Program-made: the position numbers and the translations under genes
DNA from: Hemerocallis citrina
Taxonomy: Eukaryota > Streptophyta > Magnoliopsida > Asparagales > Asphodelaceae
Assembly (NCBI GenBank): GCA_017893485.1
Contig: CM030358.1
Location: forward strand, 147,945,363 to 148,009,362
Length of the DNA: 64,000 nucleotides
Direction: 5' to 3'
The notes under the pieces: model-generated
Told to the model about the DNA's origin: nothing
Databases searched by the model: none
Seen by the model: only the letters and a program-made list of their open reading frames with translations
In this document: piece after piece, positions 56,641-64,000 of the stretch
How the letters are laid out: the number at the start of each line of letters is the position of its first letter
How positions within the stretch are numbered: the stretch's first letter is position 1

Positions 56641-57615
56641 TTTGCTTGTCCTCAAGCAAACTAAAATTATGAATAAGGAGAATAATAATAACAATAGACT
56701 CAACCACCAAGATTTCTTATTATGTGGACATCAGCATAGAAAGGTATAGACAATTTCAGACAAAGTAAAATTAAACATACCCACTTTCTCTAGTGCAGTT
56801 GTCTATTCATAGTTCCCAAACTTAATCATATTTGTCATGCGATTAATGTAGTTATAGTATGCAACTACTCAGTCTGTGATTACCCCTTTCCTCTACTACA
56901 AACCGAGTAGCAAACTAGAGTTTTTTTTTTTTTTTTAGTCTCTTATCTAAAGATGTCACTTGCCTTTTGATGCGAATGCGAAACATTTGTGATGTATCCA
57001 CCCGGTTACTCAACAAGTCACAAACTCTAAAGTGCTTTGCATACTCGTATTTTGAGTTGCCGTTTGACGTAAAGGTAAACATTGGTGATGAATACCCTTA
57101 GTTACTAAGTACTCAAAACATTGGAGTAGATTGACTTTATTTAAATATATACATATATATTTTATCACTCTATTTACTTAAACTCGATTTAGGACTAGAT
57201 CTAAAGGGAATAATCATCAGAAAAAGCATCACATTTGTTTATTATGTATAATCGCATGACTTCTATAACTTTGTAAGGAATTATGAAAATCAACAATTCT
57301 AAAGTAAATAAGTATCCTTCTTCTTACTTTATAAGAGATTGTTTATCCTAAAATTTTCAAAAATTTTCAAAAGACTCTAAAAATAACCCTAATACCCCCA
57401 AACTTAGATGTAACATTGTCCTCAATGTTCGAAAGAAAATATAAAAATAGGCATGTGTCACCATCTAGTAGGGAGATACTGAAAATAAAAATAACTAAAA
57501 GAATAATAATGAATAACTGAAATAAAATAAAGGGAAAGTGTAAATACTCCCCTAAAAAATTGGGTTGCCTCCCAACAAGCGCTGTGTTTTCTGTCTTCAG
57601 CTAGACTTGATGAGG
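56641..57615. other. Spacer between pol and the 3' LTR of the Athila element
   Basis: It is AT-rich and non-coding, with a second polypurine-like tract near 57400 and the shared phrase TTGTCCTCAA after both tracts. An env-like gene would be expected here in longer Athila relatives; none is present. Confidence 0.6.
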
Positions 57616-60600
57616 TCATGCCATGTATTGAACGGTTTGAAGATTCACATCTTCCTCTTGCGGTTCTATGCTCATTTCTATGTATGGTTTCGCTCTATGC
57701 CCGTTCACCTTAAATGTTTGATTCTTTTCCTTGCTATGAACCTCCAAAGCACCATGTGGAAAGACTCTCGTGACTGTGTATGGCCCATACCATCTTGACA
57801 TAAGCTTGCCTGGAAAAAGTCTTAACCTTGAGTTGTAGATCAATACCTTTTGTCCTTCATAAAACTCCTTCCTTGTTAATTGTTTATCATGGTATAACTT
57901 AGTCCTTTCCTTGTACAATTTTGCATTTTCATAAGCGTCATGCCTCAACTCTTCAAGCTCATTTAGTTGTAGTCTTCTTTTGTCACCTGCTTGTTTCATA
58001 TCAAAATTGAACCTTTTGATGGCCCAGTATGCTTTGTGCTCCAACTCAACTGGCAAATGACAGGCTTTTCCAAACACCAAACGGTATGGTGACATGCCAA
58101 TGGGTGTTTTATATGCGGTTCGATAGGCCCATAATGCATCGTTCAAGCGCAACGACCAATCCTTCCTCCTTGTGTTGACTGTCTTTTCCAAAATGCTCTT
58201 GATTTCTCTGTTGCTAATCTCCACTTGCCCACTAGTTTGAGGATGATATGGGGTGCCCACTCTATGTGTAATACCATACTTCTTCATCAAAGAAGCAAAT
58301 GGAAAGTTGTTGAAATGGCTCCCTCCATCACTAATTATCGCTCGTGGTGTACCAAACCTAGTGAAAATGTTCTCCTGCAAAAACTTGACAACAACTTTGT
58401 GATCATTAGTTTTTGAGGGGACGGCCTCGACCCATTTAGACACATAATCTACACCAACAAGAATATATAAATAACCAAATGAGTTAGGAAATGGACCCAT
58501 GAAGTCGATTCCCCAAACATCAAAAAGCTCGATTACTTGTATGTTGTGCAGTGGCATTTGATTTCTAGAAGAGATGTTGCCTGTCCTTTGGCATTTGTCG
58601 CAAGTCCTGCAAAAAGAAAAAGCATCTTTGAATACATTAGGCCAATAAAAACCAGATTGCAATACCTTTAGTGCTGTTCTTTTTGGTCCAAAATGTCCTC
58701 CACAGGCATATTGGTGGCAGTGTTGTAGAATACTCATTTGTTCTTCGTCTGCCACACATCTTCGTATAATTTGATCAGGGCAGAATTTGAATAGATAAGG
58801 GTCATCCCAATAAAAGTGTTTGCACAGAGCCACCAATCTTTTTCTTTCTTGATGTGTCATACCTGGAGGGAAAACATGAGCAGTTAGAAAATTGACAATA
58901 TCAGCAAACCATGGGAGCTGTTCAGAGAGGTAAGTCGACTGGTTGAGAGACCAGTCGACTGCCCCGAGAGATTGCACATTGATTTCAAATAGTTGTTCAT
59001 CTGGGAAATTTTCATTCAGCGGGGGCACATTTCTTTCTTCCTCGTGCAGTAATCTGGACATGTGATCTGCCACAACATTGTCGCTTCCTTTCTTGTCTCT
59101 AATTTCAAGATCAAATTCTTGAAGCAACAGCACCCATCTGATCAACCTAGGCTTAGCATTCTTTTTAGCAAACAAATATCTCAAGGCAGCATGGTCAGTA
59201 AAAACAATAACTTTAGAACCAATTAAATATGATCTAAACTTCTCTATAGCAAAAATAACAGCTAACATTTCTTTTTCAATAGTGGAATAATTTAGCTGTG
59301 CATCGTTTAAAGTTCGAGAAGCATAGTAAATAACATGAGGTTTCTTATTGATTCGTTGACCTAAAACAGCTCCTAAAGCATAATCACTTGCATCACACAT
59401 TAGCTCGAAAGGGTGGCTCCAATCTGGTGCCATAACAATAGGTGCAGAAATGAGAAGATTTTTCAATGTATTAAAAGCATTAATGCACTCTTCTGTCCAT
59501 GTAAATTCAGCATCCGTAGCCAACAAATCACAAAGGGGTTTGGAGATTTTTGAAAAGTCTTTTATAAATCGTCTATAAAACCCTGCATGTCCTAGAAAAC
59601 TCCTAACACCCTTAACTGTAGTGGGAGGGGGTAGTTTTGATATTATGTCAATTTTTGCCTTGTCTACCTCGATTCCTCTTTTTGATATCACATGTCCCAA
59701 TACAATGCCTTGTTGTACCATGAAATGGCACTTTTCCCAGTTCAGCACTAAATTGCATTCTTCACATCTTTTAAGCACAAGCTGCAAATGGTTAAGGCAT
59801 TCATCAAAACAAGATCCAAAAACACTAAAGTCATCCATAAATACCTCGATGAACCTTTCCACCATGTCTGAAAATATACTCATCATGCATCTTTGAAATG
59901 TAGCTGGAGCATTGCACAATCCAAAGGGCATCCTCCTGTAAGCAAAAGTACCAAAAGGGCATGTAAAAGTGGTCTTTTCTTGATCTTCTGGAGCAATAGC
60001 AATTTGATTATAGCCACTATAACCATCTAGAAAACAATAATGACTATACCCTGCTAATCTTTCTAACATTTGATCAATAAAAGGAAGAGGGAAGTGATCT
60101 TTCCTGGTTTCATTGTTCAGTTTCCTGTAATCAATGCAAACCCTCCATCCTGTGGTCACTCTAGTAGGGATAAGCTCATTCTCTTCATTTGTTACCACTG
60201 TAACTCCACTTTTTTTAGGAACTACATGTATAGGACTTACCCATTTGCTATCTGAGATAGGATAGATGATGCCAACATCTAGTAGCTTCAAAATTTCTGC
60301 TCTTACCACTTCCTTCATGTGTGGGTTCAGCCTTCTTTGTGCCTCCCTGCTTGGTTTTGCGTTGTTTTCAAGGAGGATTCTATGCATGCATTTGGATGGA
60401 CTTATTCCCTTGATGTCTGCAATGGTCCATCCTATTGCACTCTTGTGTTCTCGTAATACCTTCAGCAACTTATATTCTTCCTGTGCACTCAAGTTCGCAG
60501 CAATTATTACTGGTAGCGTCTGGTTCTCGCCTAAAAATGCATGCTTCAAATGGTCGGGCAACTGCTTAAGTTCTATGTCTGGAAGTTTCTGTACAGTCGA

Positions 60601-61887
60601 CTGGTCCATGTCAGCAGTCGACTTGTTCTGGGCGTCTTGATTCGGTCGACTGGTTAGAATACCAGTCGACTTACTCTGTTCATCAGTCGCTTGATCTGTA
60701 GAAGAACAATTTTTATCAGACACCAATTTTTCAAATAAAGGTGCAGGCTTACCTGAATATGACTGTGGAGTTTCAAGGTGATGTACTGTCTCTGCAATCC
60801 TCCAGTCATCATGTTCCTGTTCAACATTAGATAAAGTTAGAGATTGAGTGATTGTGGCTTGAAGTGGTTCAACGCTATGTACCTGAAATGTTTGATCAAC
60901 GATCTCCTGCACCACATCAATATTATAGCATTCATGATCATCTTGTGGTAATTTTAGTGTATCAAACATTTTAAATTCCACTTTTTCTCCGTTTATCTTC
61001 ATACTTATAATGCCCTTTTTAACACAAATTTTGATATCAGCTGTACTCATAAAGGGCCTTCCTAATATGATCGGTAGAGATGATGACATTGAAGATTCCT
61101 CCATATCTAACACAACAAAATCAGCAGGCAAAATAAAATCATTTACCTGAACTAGGACATCTTCTAATATACCTCTAGGTCTTTTTATACTGCGATCAAC
61201 CAATTGCAAAGTGATGGATGTTGGCTTGAGTTCCCCCAATCCAAGCTTTTCGTAAACAGAATAAGGAAGAAGGTTGATGCTTGCCCCCAAGTCTAGCAGT
61301 GCTTTTTCAAAGAAGTGCTCACCAACTTTGCAAGGAATGGTGAAACTACCTGGATCTTTCAGTTTAGGTGGTAGTTTTCTTAATAATACAGCGCTCACTT
61401 CTTCTGTCAAAGCCACATCCTCCTTAACCTGAAATGTTCGTTTGTGAGTACAACAGTCTTTCAAAAATTTGGCATAAGAAGGAATTTGTTTAATAGCATC
61501 AAGTAGGGGAATATTAATTTCTACCTTTTTGAGAGTTTCAAAGACGTCAAATAAATGTTGTTCTTTCTTTTTATTGACTAACCTTTGAGGGAATGGTGGT
61601 GGTACTGTCCCTACTTTTTCACTTACCTTATTTGAACCCAAAGCTTTTGATGGTTGTGTATCTGGTTTGTCTGTATGTGTTCCAATCATGTTGTCAATTA
61701 TCTTACCATTTCTTAGGGTAGTTACTGCTTGGAGCTGTTCTTGACCTCCTGGGTTTGGTATGGTTTGTGAAGGGAGTTCTCCTGCCTTTCGTTCGCTCAA
61801 TTCTTTTGCAATCTGACCAATTTGTGTTTCTAACTTCTGAATCGCTTGTCCATGTTGGTTGCTTGTTTGATGTTGTTGTTGGAGCAA
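57616..61887 (-). CDS. Athila pol polyprotein (protease, RT, RNase H, integrase), intact frame
   Basis: A 1423-codon frame continues directly from the gag stop. Protease is seen at about residue 199 ([12 protein letters not shown], the DLG form usual in Athila), RT with [10 protein letters not shown] and catalytic FMDDF near residue 683, RNase H with [13 protein letters not shown] near 830, and integrase with a His/Cys finger ([10 protein letters not shown], then CRTCDKC) near 1060 and the D, D, E triad in [17 protein letters not shown] and GQVEISNRE (about 1125, 1183 and 1220). All catalytic residues are present. Two short segments (residues about 405-430 and 975-992) contain the paired AGTCGACT module translated as Q-S-T or K-S-T and look like in-frame insertions. 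It lacks its own ATG near the start, so expression depends on passing the TAA at 61888. Confidence 0.92.
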   Translation of the reverse strand: MLQQQHQTSNQHGQAIQKLETQIGQIAKELSERKAGELPSQTIPNPGGQEQLQAVTTLRNGKIIDNMIGTHTDKPDTQPSKALGSNKVSEKVGTVPPPFPQRLVNKKKEQHLFDVFETLKKVEINIPLLDAIKQIPSYAKFLKDCCTHKRTFQVKEDVALTEEVSAVLLRKLPPKLKDPGSFTIPCKVGEHFFEKALLDLGASINLLPYSVYEKLGLGELKPTSITLQLVDRSIKRPRGILEDVLVQVNDFILPADFVVLDMEESSMSSSLPIILGRPFMSTADIKICVKKGIISMKINGEKVEFKMFDTLKLPQDDHECYNIDVVQEIVDQTFQVHSVEPLQATITQSLTLSNVEQEHDDWRIAETVHHLETPQSYSGKPAPLFEKLVSDKNCSSTDQATDEQSKSTGILTSRPNQDAQNKSTADMDQSTVQKLPDIELKQLPDHLKHAFLGENQTLPVIIAANLSAQEEYKLLKVLREHKSAIGWTIADIKGISPSKCMHRILLENNAKPSREAQRRLNPHMKEVVRAEILKLLDVGIIYPISDSKWVSPIHVVPKKSGVTVVTNEENELIPTRVTTGWRVCIDYRKLNNETRKDHFPLPFIDQMLERLAGYSHYCFLDGYSGYNQIAIAPEDQEKTTFTCPFGTFAYRRMPFGLCNAPATFQRCMMSIFSDMVERFIEVFMDDFSVFGSCFDECLNHLQLVLKRCEECNLVLNWEKCHFMVQQGIVLGHVISKRGIEVDKAKIDIISKLPPPTTVKGVRSFLGHAGFYRRFIKDFSKISKPLCDLLATDAEFTWTEECINAFNTLKNLLISAPIVMAPDWSHPFELMCDASDYALGAVLGQRINKKPHVIYYASRTLNDAQLNYSTIEKEMLAVIFAIEKFRSYLIGSKVIVFTDHAALRYLFAKKNAKPRLIRWVLLLQEFDLEIRDKKGSDNVVADHMSRLLHEEERNVPPLNENFPDEQLFEINVQSLGAVDWSLNQSTYLSEQLPWFADIVNFLTAHVFPPGMTHQERKRLVALCKHFYWDDPYLFKFCPDQIIRRCVADEEQMSILQHCHQYACGGHFGPKRTALKVLQSGFYWPNVFKDAFSFCRTCDKCQRTGNISSRNQMPLHNIQVIELFDVWGIDFMGPFPNSFGYLYILVGVDYVSKWVEAVPSKTNDHKVVVKFLQENIFTRFGTPRAIISDGGSHFNNFPFASLMKKYGITHRVGTPYHPQTSGQVEISNREIKSILEKTVNTRRKDWSLRLNDALWAYRTAYKTPIGMSPYRLVFGKACHLPVELEHKAYWAIKRFNFDMKQAGDKRRLQLNELEELRHDAYENAKLYKERTKLYHDKQLTRKEFYEGQKVLIYNSRLRLFPGKLMSRWYGPYTVTRVFPHGALEVHSKEKNQTFKVNGHRAKPYIEMSIEPQEEDVNLQTVQYMA

Positions 61888-63135
61888 TTAAAGAACGGTG
61901 GACTCAAAATCCAACTTCTTCTGTTCTGGAGCTGGTCGATCAAACCCACTTCCCATCTGAGGGTTCCTTGCATGTCCTTGTGTGAATTGATTCCCTTGAT
62001 TATTTTGATTATTGCTCCATGAGAAGTTTGGATGATTCCTCCATCCTGGGTTATATGTGTTCGAGTATGGATTGTTCTTTGGTGGAAATACTCCTCGACC
62101 CACATAGTTCGCATGCTCCTGATCTGTGAAAGTAGACATGGGACATGTATCAGTTGTGTGATCTAAATGAGAACAAATTGCACACATTTCATTTGTTTTA
62201 TTTTTAACTCCACCCATTGTCGACATTGCATTAACAAGCATATCAATTTTCTTATTCATGTTTGCCATTTCTAATTGAATGTTATTACTATTAGAGATTT
62301 CGTAAACTCCCTGTTTTTTCGAAGGGCCCCTTCTTGTTGAGAATTGTTGAGAGTTCTCGCTGAGTTCTTCAAAAAGTTCAATGGCTTCTTCTCCACTTTT
62401 CCTCATCAAAATTCCATTGCAAGCTGCATCAACAATTGCCTTGTTAGTGTCATTTAAACCTTCATAAAAAGCTTGTACCTGATCATCCTTAGGCAGATTG
62501 TGAGTAGGACACTTGAGATGCTTGCTCTTGAAATCCTTCCATGCCTCAAAGAATAAATCTCCATCTTTTTGTTGGAAGAGTTGAATCTCCCTTTTTAGCT
62601 GTTTGGTTTTCTGGGCTGGAAAGAACTCTTTCAAAAATTTCGTTGCCAATTGCTCCCATGAATTAATTGATCCTGGTTCCAAAGAATTATACCACAACTT
62701 AGCATTAAGTTTTAAAGAAAAAGAAAACAAGATTAACCTGATTTGTTCAGCGGTAAGTCCTTGGACGCTTTGTGTCCTGCAAAGATCGAAAAAGTCTTGC
62801 AAGTGAAGATGAGGCTCTTCATCTGGTTTGCCACTAAAGTGGGGAACCATACTAAGTAAATGAGGAGATAGGTGCATGTTCCCTGTGGCATTAGGTTGAA
62901 AAGCAATGCAGGAAGGTTGCTCAATATTCTTAGGAGTGAATTTGTCCTGCATTGGCACTCGATTTTGTATTTCTTCAGCCATTGTTGTCGGTGAGATTGG
63001 TCTCTGTGCAGTCGACTGGGCTCGTACAGCAGTCGACTGGTTGGCTGAAAACAGCTTACCTAGTCTGTGCAAAGTTCGTTCTGTTTCTGCGTCAATAGGT
63101 AGTAGCTCTGGTCGAAGTGATCGTCTACCGTGCAT
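61888..63135 (-). CDS. Athila gag
   Basis: ATG at 63135-63133 to TAA at 61890-61888, 415 residues. The retrotransposon gag domain (about 125-270) includes KLWYNSLEPGSINSWEQL and FLKEFFPAQKT. A CX2CX4HX4C zinc knuckle (CAICSHLDHTTDTC) lies near residue 330, followed by an Asn/Gln-rich linker. It forms the particle shell and binds the element RNA. Residues 32-46 (NQSTAVRAQSTAQRP) are encoded by a paired AGTCGACT module. The TAA is followed in the same frame by pol, so gag and pol would be one frame but for this codon. Confidence 0.92.
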   Translation of the reverse strand: MHGRRSLRPELLPIDAETERTLHRLGKLFSANQSTAVRAQSTAQRPISPTTMAEEIQNRVPMQDKFTPKNIEQPSCIAFQPNATGNMHLSPHLLSMVPHFSGKPDEEPHLHLQDFFDLCRTQSVQGLTAEQIRLILFSFSLKLNAKLWYNSLEPGSINSWEQLATKFLKEFFPAQKTKQLKREIQLFQQKDGDLFFEAWKDFKSKHLKCPTHNLPKDDQVQAFYEGLNDTNKAIVDAACNGILMRKSGEEAIELFEELSENSQQFSTRRGPSKKQGVYEISNSNNIQLEMANMNKKIDMLVNAMSTMGGVKNKTNEMCAICSHLDHTTDTCPMSTFTDQEHANYVGRGVFPPKNNPYSNTYNPGWRNHPNFSWSNNQNNQGNQFTQGHARNPQMGSGFDRPAPEQKKLDFESTVL

Positions 63136-63230
63136 TCACCAAAGTCCTGTAACCTAAAAGAAAAATTATTAATAAAGAAAAGAAAAACTAATAAAAATTC
63201 TACTGACTTGTAAGTTAAAATACTAAACAA

Positions 63231-63248
63231 TCCCCGGCAACGGCGCCA
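63231..63248 (-). promoter_or_regulatory. Primer-binding site of the Athila element
   Basis: The minus strand reads TGGCGCCGTTGCCGGGGA six bases after the 5' LTR. This is the characteristic Athila/Calypso primer site, complementary to the 3' end of tRNA-Asp. Confidence 0.88.
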
Positions 63249-63254
63249 AAAACT

Positions 63255-64000
63255 TGTTGTGTTAAATCTAGACTATCTAAATAAATAGACTAACTAGACA
63301 CAAATTATAAACCTCGCAAGTGCACGAATCGAATCGTAGTAACAGCAAGGGTCGATCCCACAGAGATTGTAGATTTCAACTTACTAATCAATAAAACTAA
63401 TAATACGAATGAATAAGGGTTGTTGTAATATTCTAAAAGAACTAAAAGATTAAAACTAAGATGAAAGGTGTTGAATCACAAATATCTCTTGAATAGTTGG
63501 GTTGTTGATCTCCACCAACAGTTAGTAATGCTAAGTTGCCTTCTACTTCTAATTACTCATGTTTGTTCACTTCAAGGGCATGGTATCTACTCCTTAAAGT
63601 ATTGTTTCCCTAAGCCAAGAATTAGGCATGGTATCTACTCTAATTCGTTTCTTCCCCTAAGTATTTTAGCATGGTATCTACTAAGTTATACTTAACAAAA
63701 GCATAAGAACAGTGGAAACGAACAAACACTTAAAGTTCTAGAAATTGGTATCAGATCTAGATCCTTTAAGTTGATTGAACCAAGAATCCTAAAGATTCCC
63801 TTGTTACAAGTTACGAACACGAGATACGGGTCGTCTCAATATGCTCATATAACAGATTCAGATTTCTAACTCACAAACTTGATAATATCAGATTCTGTAT
63901 GGCAGTCGACTGGCTCTCACCTTCAGTCGACTGTACTTATAACTCCTGAACAAGTTTGGCTGTTATCAATCTATATCAATTCAATTAGATTCAATCAATA
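63255..64000 (-). repeat. 5' LTR of the Athila element (partial)
   Basis: It begins TGTTGTGTTAAATC at 63255 and matches 54970-55715 with three substitutions (near 63465, 63739 and 63847). It continues beyond the window. Confidence 0.92.

Larger units (their letters stand above)
54970..64000 (-). mobile_element. Athila-lineage Ty3/gypsy retrotransposon, nearly intact, truncated by the window edge
   Basis: Minus-strand order: 5' LTR (63255 to beyond 64000), primer site, gag, pol, spacer, polypurine tract, 3' LTR (54970-56621). Over the 746 shared bases the LTRs differ at only three positions that I can find, so it inserted recently. gag and pol lie in one frame separated by a single TAA. There is no env-like ORF in the 1-kb spacer, although many Athila elements have one. 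It inserted into the 3' part of the L1. The right target duplication is outside the window. Confidence 0.93.

Overview
The window is nuclear DNA of a flowering plant, probably a eudicot: spliced genes with plant-specific domains (a class A heat shock factor and an NPR1-type immune co-receptor) sit in a dense bed of plant transposons (Ty3/gypsy Tat, Athila and chromovirus elements, CACTA, L1 and RTE LINEs, a MULE-type MITE, Harbinger-like and foldback elements). No species can be named from the sequence alone. No tRNA or rRNA gene and no prokaryotic feature was recognised.

Layout. 1-3131: AT-rich DNA with a foldback MITE sitting inside a (TA)n microsatellite and an LTR-like tail. 3137-24825: one Tat-lineage gypsy element on the minus strand, bounded by a perfect 5-bp target duplication (AATAG). 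It is degenerate (gag, protease, RT, two RNase H domains, integrase, all with breaks) and carries, antisense to pol, a three-exon gene of the 'putative gypsy type transposon' family plus a second coiled-coil ORF, between arrays of 20-, 250- and 113-bp tandem repeats. Its 3' LTR is split by an Athila solo LTR (3576-5207) and its 5' LTR by a 6.4-kb CACTA element (18053-24478) that holds ARM-repeat and probable TOPLESS-like gene fragments. 24831-27691: the end of a second CACTA-like element with one PHT4 transporter exon and a broken MYB exon. 28454-33212: a class A HSF gene on the plus strand, with a MITE in its leader, a 3.7-kb intron full of transposons, and a duplicated last-exon tail. 33977-39136: a 988-bp direct duplication flanking a broken plant-mobile-domain (MAIN-like) gene. 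39398-51737: a four-exon NPR1-like gene on the minus strand, its introns swollen by a chromovirus deletion derivative, an RTE LINE and foldback elements. 51838-54969: a 5'-truncated L1 inserted about 100 bp upstream of the NPR1-like start codon. 54970-64000: an almost intact, young Athila element (minus strand) that runs off the window.

The two host genes are arranged tail to tail. HSF would activate heat and stress genes; the NPR1-like protein would act in salicylic-acid immune signalling. Nothing in the sequence links them functionally, but both have been remodelled by transposons in leader, introns or promoter.

The least expected pattern is a paired palindrome module: two copies of AGTCGACT (usually inside CAGTCGACTG) spaced 19-22 bp start to start. 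It recurs in the Athila LTRs, in the old Athila solo LTR, in frame inside the Athila gag and pol ORFs, and in degenerate form in an apparently unrelated solo LTR in the HSF intron.
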